From: Alphaproteobacteria bacterium
Lineage (GTDB): Bacteria; Pseudomonadota; Alphaproteobacteria; Sphingomonadales; Sphingomonadaceae
Direction of reading: 5' to 3'
Length of the DNA stretch: 9,657 nt
NCBI GenBank assembly: GCA_028293005.1
Contig: JAQGLH010000297.1
Span: 1 to 9,657 of the forward strand
In this document: piece by piece, positions 1-7,031 of the stretch
How positions within the stretch are numbered: position 1 is the first letter of the stretch
Layout: each line of letters begins with the position of its first letter
Notes under the pieces: model-generated
What the model saw: the letters and a program-made list of their open reading frames with translations, nothing else
Databases searched by the model: none
Told to the model about the DNA's origin: nothing
Program-made: the position numbers and the translations under genes

Positions 1-2
1 TC

Positions 3-1343
3 CATCACTGGTCGGCGCTGATCGCGGCCGAGAAAGCCGATGTCGCGGCCTGCGCGGCCGGAGCCGACTTCCAGCGCGGTGATCTCGCCTGCCTCATCTA
101 TACTTCGGGCACGGGCGGGGCGCCGCGCGGCGTGATGCAGCATCACGGCGCGATCCTCCACAATGTCGAAGGAACGTTCGACATCATCGTCGACGATTTC
201 GAAATTGGACATGCTACTGCGGGCGGGGAGATCTTCCTCTCGTTCCTGCCGCTGTCGCACGCTTACGAGCATAGCGGCGGGCAGTTCCTGCCGATCGGGC
301 TCGGCGCCCAAATCTATTATGCCGAGGGGATCGAGAAGCTCGCTTCGAACATCGAGGAAGTGCGGCCGACGGTGATGATCTCGGTGCCGCGGCTGTTCGA
401 GCTGCTCCGCCAGCGTATCCTCAACGGTCTCGCCAAGCAGGACCGGCTCGCGCAGTGGCTGACGCGGCAGGCGCTGGCGCTCGGCGCGCGCGCGCATGCC
501 GGCAAGCCGCGCCCGGGCGACCGGCTGATCGACCTGCTCCTCGAGCGCACCTTGCGGCCCAAGGTCCGCGCGCGCTTCGGCGGACGGATCAAGGCGATGG
601 TCTCGGGCGGAGCGCCGCTCAACCCGGAGGTCGGCATCTTCTTCGATGCGCTCGGCATCGTCCTCCTCCAGGGCTACGGCCAGACCGAGGCCGGGCCGGT
701 GATCAGCTGCAATCGTCCGGGCGCCGGGATCAGGATGGACACGGTCGGCCCTCCGATCGCCAACACCGAGCTTCGCATCGCCGACGACGGCGAGATCCTG
801 GTGCGTGGCGAGCTGGTGATGAAGGGCTATTGGCGCAATCCGGAGCTGACCTCGGCGACGGTCCGCGACGGCTGGCTTGCGACCGGCGACATCGGCCACC
901 TCGACGACGCCCGGCGGCTGGTGATCACCGATCGCAAGAAGGATCTGATCGTCCTCGACAAGGGCGACAATGTCGCGCCGCAACGGGTCGAGGCGATGCT
1001 GACCCTACAGCCCGAGATCGCACAGGCGATGGTTGTCGGCGACAAGAAGCCGCATCTCGTCGGCCTGATCGTCCCCGATGCCGAATGGACCTCGGCGTGG
1101 CGCAAAGCGAACGGCGAGGCGAGCGAGGCGCTGCGAGGCGACCCCGATTATCTGCGTGCACTCACCGCCGCGGTCGATCGCGTCAACCACGGGCTTTCGG
1201 TCACCGAGAAGGTGCGCCGCTTCATCCTCGCCGACGAGCCGTTCGCCATCGAGAACCAGCAATTGACCCCGTCGATGAAGATCCGGCGGCATGTGCTCAA
1301 GCAGGTCTACGGCGAGCGGCTGGAGGCATTGTACGCGAGGTAG
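3..1343 (+). CDS. Long-chain acyl-CoA synthetase (AMP-forming), 3' part
   Basis: Activates a fatty acid with ATP to an acyl-adenylate and then forms the acyl-CoA thioester, feeding beta-oxidation or lipid synthesis. The reading frame is open from the left edge, so the start and roughly the first quarter of a typical 600-residue enzyme are missing; 446 residues are visible. The ATP-binding P-loop reads YTSGTGGAPRGV (99-134), GYGQTE lies at 672-689, the TGD motif at 882-890, DRKKD at 930-944, and the C-terminal catalytic lysine sits in PSMKIRR (Lys codon 1278-1280). The P-loop departs from the usual YTSGTTGxPKG in having GG for TG and Arg for Lys. The motifs and order fit the FadD15/FAA1-type group (COG1022) rather than acetyl-CoA synthetase; substrate chain length cannot be read from sequence. 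Its stop codon is 40 bp from the end of the convergent lipoprotein gene, with no obvious terminator between them. Confidence 0.9.
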   Translation, partial: HHWSALIAAEKADVAACAAGADFQRGDLACLIYTSGTGGAPRGVMQHHGAILHNVEGTFDIIVDDFEIGHATAGGEIFLSFLPLSHAYEHSGGQFLPIGLGAQIYYAEGIEKLASNIEEVRPTVMISVPRLFELLRQRILNGLAKQDRLAQWLTRQALALGARAHAGKPRPGDRLIDLLLERTLRPKVRARFGGRIKAMVSGGAPLNPEVGIFFDALGIVLLQGYGQTEAGPVISCNRPGAGIRMDTVGPPIANTELRIADDGEILVRGELVMKGYWRNPELTSATVRDGWLATGDIGHLDDARRLVITDRKKDLIVLDKGDNVAPQRVEAMLTLQPEIAQAMVVGDKKPHLVGLIVPDAEWTSAWRKANGEASEALRGDPDYLRALTAAVDRVNHGLSVTEKVRRFILADEPFAIENQQLTPSMKIRRHVLKQVYGERLEALYAR

Positions 1344-1383
1344 CCGCTTCCCTCCCATTCACGGCGGGACGGTGAGGAACCGG

Positions 1384-1782
1384 CTATTTCCTGTACTCGA
1401 CGAAATCCCCGAGCCCGCAGCTGCCATAGTCGATGCCGCTGGTGGCATCGAACACGGAGACGATGTCACCGCGGCAGATCTGGGTGGTGGTGGTCTTGAC
1501 CCGCAGCGCGCGGAACGGGTTCAGCTCCGGGCAGCCGCCTGGCGGCCGGTTGACGTAGACGGTGCGCTTGGTCGGTCCTTCGAACAGGATCACGCCCTCG
1601 CCAAAGCCGCGGTTGGCGTGGACGTCGCGAAGGTTGACGCAGCTCACCGGAGCCCGCGGGGTGCGGCCGGCGAGGACGGAGTCGAGACTGGCCTGTTCGG
1701 CGGGAGAGATCTGGGGCTCGCGGACGGTGCAGCCGCCGAGCGCGGCGAGCGCCACGAGCATCGCGGGAATGAGCTTCTTCAT
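1384..1782 (-). CDS. Small uncharacterised lipoprotein
   Basis: A 132-residue protein starting MKKLIPAMLVALAALGGC. The positively charged start, hydrophobic stretch and LGGC lipobox (Cys18) predict cleavage by signal peptidase II and lipid anchoring. Thr at +2 rather than Asp suggests outer-membrane sorting, an inference from the enterobacterial rule. The mature part has four further cysteines (48, 84, 103, 122) in segments like SCVNLRD, GGCPELN, QICRGD and SCGLGDF, which could form two disulfides in the periplasm. I do not know a function; the pattern recalls small secreted proteins of the DUF6491 type common in sphingomonads, but I am unsure. A GTG 12 bases upstream is in frame, but the GTGGAGG Shine-Dalgarno sequence overlaps it and lies 5 bases before the ATG at 1782, so the ATG is preferred. 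The gene follows gloB on the same strand after 81 bp and may share its transcript. Confidence 0.8.
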   Translation of the reverse strand: MKKLIPAMLVALAALGGCTVREPQISPAEQASLDSVLAGRTPRAPVSCVNLRDVHANRGFGEGVILFEGPTKRTVYVNRPPGGCPELNPFRALRVKTTTTQICRGDIVSVFDATSGIDYGSCGLGDFVEYRK

Positions 1783-1863
1783 GCCGGCCTCCACTTAGCT
1801 CCCCACTTGTTCGACGCACGCCCCATAGCGTCCCCCTGCAACGCATGGGCTTCGTGCTCGGCC

Positions 1864-2592
1864 TCAGCCGCGAAACGAATCCTTGGCGGTGCGGCGCGCG
1901 GCGAGCTCGGCGACCGACGACGCGCGCATGAACGGATTCGTCGCGCGTTCGAGCCCGATGTCGGTCGGCACCGTCGCCTCGCCCGCCTCGCGCGCCGCAA
2001 TGACCGCGTCGAGCCTGCGCTGCAGATCGCGATTATCAGGCTCGACGGTGATCGCGAAGCGCGCGTTCGACAGCGTATATTCGTGCGCGCAATAGACCTT
2101 GGTGTCCGCCGGCAACGCCTCGAGCCGCTTCATATTGCCGTACATCTGCTCGGCGGTGCCTTCGAACAATTTGCCGCATCCCATCGCGAACAACGTATCG
2201 CCGACGAACACGACTTTCTCGCTCGGGAGGTGATAGGCGATGTGCCCGGCGGTGTGCGCCGGGACCTCGAGCACCTCGGCCTCGATCGCGCCGAGGCTGA
2301 CCCTGTCGCCCTCCTTGACCGCGCGTTCGAGCGTCGGGATCTTGCCCGCCTCGGCGGCGGGTGCGGTGATCCGGCAGCCGGTGGCGGCCTTGATCTCGGC
2401 ATTGCCGCCGATGTGATCGGGGTGCCAATGGGTGTTCCAGATCTGGGTGATGCGCCAGCCGCGCGCGTTGGCGGCATCGAGCACCGGCTGGCCGACCGCG
2501 GGATCGACCGCCGCCGTCTCGCCCGACGCTTCGTCGTGGATCAGCCAGACATAATTGTCGTTGAGCACCGGGACTCGGGCGATCTCTACCAT
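1864..2592 (-). CDS. gloB: Hydroxyacylglutathione hydrolase (glyoxalase II)
   Basis: Hydrolyses S-D-lactoylglutathione to D-lactate and glutathione, the second step of methylglyoxal detoxification, in the cytoplasm. The 242-residue protein is a metallo-beta-lactamase fold enzyme of normal length for the family (E. coli GloB about 251). The binuclear metal site is complete: His55, His57, Asp59 and His60 in THWHPDH, His117 in PAHTAGH, Asp132 in FVGDTLF and His170 in YCAHEYT. The C-terminal NPFMR segment near residues 219-223, typical of the substrate-binding domain, is present. The reading frame runs further upstream, but the family start MVEIARVPVLNDNYVWLIH fixes the ATG at 2592. That ATG lies inside the end of gloA (7 bp overlap), implying translational coupling; a GGAG sequence in the gloA tail lies 11 bases before it. 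Confidence 0.96.
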   Translation of the reverse strand: MVEIARVPVLNDNYVWLIHDEASGETAAVDPAVGQPVLDAANARGWRITQIWNTHWHPDHIGGNAEIKAATGCRITAPAAEAGKIPTLERAVKEGDRVSLGAIEAEVLEVPAHTAGHIAYHLPSEKVVFVGDTLFAMGCGKLFEGTAEQMYGNMKRLEALPADTKVYCAHEYTLSNARFAITVEPDNRDLQRRLDAVIAAREAGEATVPTDIGLERATNPFMRASSVAELAARRTAKDSFRG

Positions 2593-3002
2593 GTGCCGAC
2601 ATTCTCCATGGACGCCCAGGGCTCGGCGGGTGGCAGCGGCGTCCCCTGCTGCAGCAGCTCGATCGATATCGCGTCCGGCGTGCGCACGAACGCCATGTGC
2701 CCATCGCGCGGCGGCCGGTTGATCGTGATCCCATTGTCCATCAGCCGCTGGCATGTCTCGTAGATATTGCCCACCCGATAGGCAAGGTGACCGAAGTTGC
2801 GGCCGCCGTCATAGCCCTGTTCGTCCCAATTGTGGGTGAGCTCGACCTGGGCCTCCTCGTCACCCGGAGCGGCAAGGAAGATCAGGCTGAAGCGGCCCTT
2901 GTCATTGTCGATGCGGCGCACCTCGCGCAGCCCGAGCAGGCTGAAGAAGCGGATCGTCGCGGCCGGATCCGAGATGCGGATCATCGTATGCAGATATTTC
3001 AT
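2586..3002 (-). CDS. gloA: Lactoylglutathione lyase (glyoxalase I)
   Basis: Isomerises the hemithioacetal of methylglyoxal and glutathione to S-D-lactoylglutathione, the substrate of the overlapping gloB product. The 138-residue protein begins MKYLHTMIRISDPAATIRFF and has the four metal ligands of the short bacterial class in the expected places: His5, Glu54 (QVELTHNW), His72 (FGHLAYRV) and Glu115 (ISIELLQQ). This spacing matches the E. coli type, which is nickel-dependent; metal preference here is inferred. It is the first gene of a tight pair with gloB. No strong Shine-Dalgarno sequence is visible before the ATG; the leader is ACAAGACG. A candidate promoter lies about 50 bp upstream, downstream of the gst terminator-like hairpin. 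Confidence 0.96.
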   Translation of the reverse strand: MKYLHTMIRISDPAATIRFFSLLGLREVRRIDNDKGRFSLIFLAAPGDEEAQVELTHNWDEQGYDGGRNFGHLAYRVGNIYETCQRLMDNGITINRPPRDGHMAFVRTPDAISIELLQQGTPLPPAEPWASMENVGTW

Positions 3003-3056
3003 CGTCTTGTTCGACTCTGGTTCGGAAGAGCGACAAGTGGACCTTCGGACCCGAGC

Positions 3057-3086
3057 ATTACAGCTTTTCCTGTCCTTCCGCGTCCA
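3057..3086 (-). promoter_or_regulatory. Candidate sigma70-type promoter for gloAB
   Basis: Read on the minus strand, TGGACG (plus 3081-3086) and TGTAAT (plus 3057-3062) are separated by 18 bp and match 4/6 and 5/6 of the TTGACA/TATAAT consensus. Transcription would begin near 3050, giving a leader of about 48 bases before gloA. In GC-rich alphaproteobacteria such matches are only suggestive. Confidence 0.3.
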
Positions 3087-3168
3087 GTTTGCTTCGTTGT
3101 CGTGGCTTCCGAGCGTCAGGTGATTCCCCGACTGGAAAGCACTCGGGCCGGATCCGGCGCGAGTGGCT

Positions 3169-3197
3169 GGCCCGCCGCCGCAGCGCCGCGGCGGGCC
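3169..3197 (-). terminator. Hairpin downstream of gst, possible terminator
   Basis: A perfect 10-bp GC-only stem (3169-3178 pairs with 3188-3197) with a 9-base loop begins 11 bases after the gst stop codon in the direction of transcription. No T-run follows on the minus strand, so it is not a canonical intrinsic terminator. It may still stop or stabilise the gst transcript and separate it from gloAB. Confidence 0.4.
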
Positions 3198-3207
3198 GAG
3201 CCGGCGC

Positions 3208-3792
3208 TCAGGCCAGCCCTTCGTGCTTCAACGCGGTCTGCACCGATTCACGCCCCTGCATCCGCTCGCGGAAGCCGTTGAGGCCGTCGGGGACGGGCAC
3301 GCCGACCATTCCCGCCCACATCAGCATCACGAACAGATAGGCATCGGCGCTGCTCGGCTTCGCGCCGAACAGATAATCGCCCTTCATCGTGTCGGCGAGA
3401 TGCTGGAGCCGCTTGGTGATCATCGCGCCGTTCTTCGACTTTTCCTCGTCGCTGCCGCCCTGGAAGAAGGGGGAGAAGCGCTTGTGGATCTCGGTCGAGA
3501 TAAAGGCGAGCGCCTCGACCAGCTGGGTGCGGCCGAGCGCGCCGTCCGGCCGCAACGCGGAATTCTGGTCGGCGACCCAGTCGAGGATGGCGACATTCTC
3601 GGTGAGCAGCTGGCCATTGTCGAGCACCACCGCCGGCACATAGCCCTTGGGGTTGATCGCGGTGAAGTCGCCGCCGCTCTCGGTCGTCTTGGTCTTGAGG
3701 TCGACCCGGTCGAGCTCGAAGTCCATGCCAGCTTCGTGCATCGCGATGTGATCGGCAAGGCTGCACGCGCCGGGCGTATAGTAAAGTTTCAT
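3208..3792 (-). CDS. gst: Beta-class glutathione S-transferase
   Basis: Conjugates glutathione to electrophiles, or acts as a thiol-disulfide or peroxidase enzyme, in the cytoplasm. The 194-residue protein starts MKLYYTPGACSLADHI, nearly the same as the E. coli GstA start, and carries the beta-class cysteine Cys10 in PGACSL. The N-terminal thioredoxin-like domain (about 1-80) includes the cis-proline region KGYVPAVVLDNG and the glutathione-binding LLTENVAILDW segment; the rest is the helical domain ending with SSADAYLFVMLMWA. A start 15 bases further upstream is possible, but GGGAGAG lies in the right place before the ATG at 3792 and the family begins at MKL. It is transcribed leftward and divergently from mreB, and lies upstream of gloAB, another glutathione-using pair. 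Confidence 0.95.
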   Translation of the reverse strand: MKLYYTPGACSLADHIAMHEAGMDFELDRVDLKTKTTESGGDFTAINPKGYVPAVVLDNGQLLTENVAILDWVADQNSALRPDGALGRTQLVEALAFISTEIHKRFSPFFQGGSDEEKSKNGAMITKRLQHLADTMKGDYLFGAKPSSADAYLFVMLMWAGMVGVPVPDGLNGFRERMQGRESVQTALKHEGLA

Positions 3793-3803
3793 GATCTGCT
3801 CTC

Positions 3804-3825
3804 CCACTTATCAGGACCACTTATC
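3804..3825 (-). repeat. Direct repeat in the gst leader
   Basis: On the minus strand GATAAGTGG occurs twice (3817-3825 and 3804-3812) with a 13-bp period; the second copy runs into the GGGAG ribosome binding site of gst. It could be a slippage duplication or a small regulatory repeat; the sequence does not decide. Confidence 0.4.
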
Positions 3826-3896
3826 GGGTCGGTCGCACCATGAATAAGGCGCTTGTGAGGACGGGTCGAGGGCCGGCGCCACGATCGCGGCAACGG

Positions 3897-3917
3897 CCGG
3901 ATCGGAAAACGATCCGG
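3897..3917. repeat. Inverted repeat between gst and mreB
   Basis: CCGGATCG (3897-3904) and CGATCCGG (3910-3917) form a perfect 8-bp stem with a GAAAA loop. It lies in the 285-bp spacer between the divergent gst and mreB genes, 105 bp from the gst start and 161 bp from the mreB start. It might be an operator or an RNA hairpin in the mreB leader. The rest of this spacer is GC-rich, with two copies of GCCGGCGCC around this stem, and holds no convincing gene. Confidence 0.35.
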
Positions 3918-3966
3918 GCACAGCCGGCGCCGGCATGCAGGTGGGCTCGCGCAGGGCTCGTTCTAA

Positions 3967-5118
<1,152 letters not shown>

Positions 5119-5185
5119 CCGACGACAAGCTGGCCGAGAAACGCAGCCCCGCTCCCGATGACTCGAGCCGCGAAGACCCGGACGT

Positions 5186-5223
5186 GCAAAGCGCCTCGAA
5201 GCCCTGAGGCCGAGGCGCTTTGC
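5186..5223. terminator. Strong hairpin between convergent mreB and hicB-like genes
   Basis: A perfect 13-bp stem (5186-5198, GCAAAGCGCCTCG, pairs with 5211-5223) has a 12-base loop that can itself form three more pairs (GCC with GGC). It begins 68 bp after the mreB stop and lies 39 bp past the hicB-like stop on the other strand. It has no flanking T-run, but its position and strength suit a bidirectional terminator. Confidence 0.65.
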
Positions 5224-5247
5224 GATGGCCCGCCTCGCCGGGCCATC
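5224..5247. terminator. Second tandem hairpin between mreB and the hicB-like gene
   Basis: GATGGCCCG (5224-5232) and CGGGCCATC (5239-5247) form a perfect 9-bp stem with a 6-base loop. It directly abuts the previous hairpin and lies 15 bp beyond the hicB-like stop codon, so it is probably the main terminator-like element for that gene. Confidence 0.5.
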
Positions 5248-5261
5248 AAGTCGATCTCGTG

Positions 5262-5501
5262 TCAGGCGAACGCCGCGGCCAGCACCTCCTGGAGAATCTG
5301 CAGCGTTCCGGGCGCCTCCGGGACCGGAAGATCCTCGCCGCCGAGGATGCGGCGGCGGAATTCCGCCTCCAGCGCCTTGGCTGCTTCCGCGAGCGCTTCC
5401 TCGCCCGTTTGCCCGGTCGCGACGGCCTGCGGAACGTCCGGGAAGGTGGCGACGAAATGCCCGTCCTCGCTACGGGTGAGCGTAACCGAATAGCCTGGCA
5501 T
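5262..5501 (-). CDS. Solitary HicB-family antitoxin-like protein
   Basis: A 79-residue protein starting MPGYSVTLTRSEDGHFVATF, with the HicB hallmarks: a YSVTLTR strand, the FPDVPQAVATG turn and the GEEALAEAAKALEAEFRRRI helix. HicB proteins bind and neutralise the HicA mRNA-cleaving toxin, or act alone as small regulators. It is short: many HicB proteins run to 110-140 residues with a C-terminal DNA-binding domain, which is absent here; the chain ends soon after LPVPEAPGTLQIL. No HicA-like frame is visible on either side, so a toxin partner is unproven. The start at 5501 is supported by GGGAG eight bases before the ATG; a longer in-frame start at 5531 lacks family similarity. It is convergent with mreB. 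Confidence 0.75.
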   Translation of the reverse strand: MPGYSVTLTRSEDGHFVATFPDVPQAVATGQTGEEALAEAAKALEAEFRRRILGGEDLPVPEAPGTLQILQEVLAAAFA

Positions 5502-5704
5502 TTTGGGTCTCCCAGCGAGAGGGGCCGGCAACAGGTAAGCGACTCGATCTTATTCTCTACTCATCTTGTCGAGAATGTCGTCGGGCATCAATCGGTCGCT
5601 GCTCCGCATGGCGCGGCGACCACTCGGCTGGGCGCAATGGCGGCATGCCGTCGCCCGCGTCGCATCGGCCGATGGATACCGGGCGCGACAGGTGGCCGGT
5701 GCGG

Positions 5705-5727
5705 GTGTGCGTGTGCGTATGCACATG
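5705..5727. other. Alternating purine-pyrimidine tract
   Basis: Twenty-three bases strictly alternate purine and pyrimidine (mostly GT/GC steps), a sequence type able to adopt left-handed Z-DNA under negative supercoiling. It includes a small hairpin (TGTGC at 5712-5716 with GCACA at 5721-5725). It lies 25 bp upstream of the operator-like dyad of the dehydrogenase promoter. Confidence 0.5.
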
Positions 5728-5752
5728 GGCGTGCACCCTGGCTACGGAACAG

Positions 5753-5773
5753 CCCTAGGGACTATCCCTAGGG
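5753..5773. promoter_or_regulatory. Perfect operator-like dyad upstream of the dehydrogenase
   Basis: CCCTAGGGA (5753-5761) and TCCCTAGGG (5765-5773) are perfect 9-bp inverted repeats around CTA. The centre is 82 bp before the dehydrogenase ATG. A related site (14 of 19 positions, from CCTAGG to CCCTANG) lies 87 bp before the FixK-like gene at 8158-8176, suggesting one shared regulator for both genes. The protein that binds it is not shown by the sequence. Confidence 0.6.
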
Positions 5774-5844
5774 GTTGAACCGAATGGCCTGGCAGGGCGT
5801 TCGCCCCAGATCCCGCAGCCTCCGCCCCATGAAAGGAGACAGAT

Positions 5845-7020
5845 ATGCGCGCCCTGGTTTGGCACGGTAAAGAAGACATTCGCTGCGACACCGTCACCGA
5901 TCCCGAAATCGAGGACCCGCGCGACGCGATCGTCAAGGTCACGAGTTGCGCGATCTGCGGATCGGATCTTCACCTGTTCCACAATTTCATCCCGGCCATG
6001 CTGCCGGGCGATATTATGGGGCATGAGATGATGGGCGAGGTCGTCGAGGTCGGCAGCGATGCGAAAAGCGCGCTCAAGAAAGGCGACCGGGTCGTCATTC
6101 CGTTCACGATCATCTGTGGCGAGTGCGACCAGTGCCGGCGCGGCAATTTCTCCCTGTGCCAACGCAGCAACCGCAACAAAGAGCTTGGCGACAAGGTTTT
6201 CGGGCATGCGACCGCCGGCCTTTTCGGCTACACCCACCTCACCGGTGGCTATCCTGGCGGGCAGGCCGAATATGTCCGCGTCCCGTTCGCCGACACCACG
6301 CACATCAAGGTTCCCGAGGGCATAGCGGACGAGACCCTGCTGTTCCTCGGCGACATCTTCCCGACCGGCTGGCAGGGCGCCGTGCAGGCCGACATCCAGC
6401 GCACCGACACGGTCGCGGTCTGGGGCTGCGGCCCGGTTGGCCAGATGGCGATCCGCAGCGCGATCCTGCTCGGCGCCAAGGAGGTCGTGGCGATCGACTA
6501 TCTGCCCGAGCGGCTGTCGATGGCCGAAGCGGCCGGAGCGATCACGATCAACTTCCTCGAGGAAAGCGTGATCGAGCGGCTGAACGATCTCACCGGCGGC
6601 GAAGGTCCGGAGAAGTGCATCGATGCGGTCGGCATGGAAGCGCATATCAACCTGGGCCAGCCGGACAGCGTGATGGACCGCGTCAAGCAGATGACGATGA
6701 TGGAGAATGATCGTCCGCACGTGCTCCGAGAGATGATCTACGTCTGCCGGCCCGGAGGCGTGATCTCGATCGTCGGCGTCTACAGCGGCCTGGTCGACAA
6801 GATTCCGTTCGGCATGGCGATGAACAAGGGGCTGACGTTCCGCATGGCGCAATGCCACGTCAACCGCTGGACCGACGACCTGCTCGGCCGGATCGAGGAC
6901 GGCCAGATCGACCCCTCGTTCGTCGTCACCCACACCGGCAGTCTCGAGGATGGTCCCGAGCTCTACAAGACATTCCGCGACAAGCAGGACAGCTGCATCA
7001 AAGTCGTGCTCAAGCCGTGA
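5845..7020 (+). CDS. Zinc-dependent alcohol dehydrogenase, formaldehyde dehydrogenase-like
   Basis: Medium-chain dehydrogenase of 391 residues that oxidises an alcohol or aldehyde adduct with NAD. Catalytic zinc ligands are Cys38 (CAICGSDLH), His60 with Glu61 (GHE), and probably Asp170 (LGDIFPTGW). The structural zinc is held by Cys91, 94, 97 and 105 in the CGECDQCRRGNFSLC loop. The Rossmann motif GCGPVGQMA is at 194-202, and an acidic Asp218 (VVAIDYLPERL) favours NAD over NADP. The long insert after residue 250 (AVGMEAHINLGQPDSVMDRV) is typical of the glutathione-independent formaldehyde-dehydrogenase-like group; the true substrate is unknown. AAGGAG lies six bases before the ATG. The downstream membrane protein gene follows after 11 bp, so the two form an operon. 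Control probably comes from the dyad at 5753-5773. Confidence 0.93.
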   Translation: MRALVWHGKEDIRCDTVTDPEIEDPRDAIVKVTSCAICGSDLHLFHNFIPAMLPGDIMGHEMMGEVVEVGSDAKSALKKGDRVVIPFTIICGECDQCRRGNFSLCQRSNRNKELGDKVFGHATAGLFGYTHLTGGYPGGQAEYVRVPFADTTHIKVPEGIADETLLFLGDIFPTGWQGAVQADIQRTDTVAVWGCGPVGQMAIRSAILLGAKEVVAIDYLPERLSMAEAAGAITINFLEESVIERLNDLTGGEGPEKCIDAVGMEAHINLGQPDSVMDRVKQMTMMENDRPHVLREMIYVCRPGGVISIVGVYSGLVDKIPFGMAMNKGLTFRMAQCHVNRWTDDLLGRIEDGQIDPSFVVTHTGSLEDGPELYKTFRDKQDSCIKVVLKP

Positions 7021-7031
7021 AAGGACTTCCA

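Larger units (their letters stand above)
5502..5844. other. 343-bp intergenic region before the dehydrogenase operon
   Basis: Separates the hicB-like gene (minus) from the alcohol dehydrogenase (plus). No reading frame here looks like a real protein; the plus-strand frame from 5566 has arginine-rich, low-complexity content and no recognisable start. It holds a 23-bp alternating purine-pyrimidine tract (5705-5727), a perfect operator-like dyad (5753-5773) and the AAGGAG ribosome binding site (5833-5838) of the dehydrogenase. Confidence 0.7.

Noticed and set aside
455..1375. A 306-codon plus-strand frame inside the acyl-CoA synthetase
   Set aside because: It is out of frame with the recognised enzyme and has arginine-rich low-complexity content.
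1291..2763. A 490-codon plus-strand open frame covering the lipoprotein, gloB and part of gloA
   Set aside because: It is antisense to genes with complete catalytic motifs and its translation matches no known protein; long antisense frames are common at this GC content.
3793..3880. A sigma70-type promoter for gst
   Set aside because: The best -10 candidate (TATTCA) matches only three of six consensus bases.
5746..5750. GGAAC as a possible EcfG (general stress sigma) -35 element before the dehydrogenase
   Set aside because: The nearest GTT is 23 bp away instead of the expected 16-17, so there is no matching -10 element.
5566..5778. Small plus-strand frame in the gap before the dehydrogenase
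   Set aside because: It has no ribosome binding site and arginine-rich content without resemblance to any protein, and it runs through the operator-like dyad.
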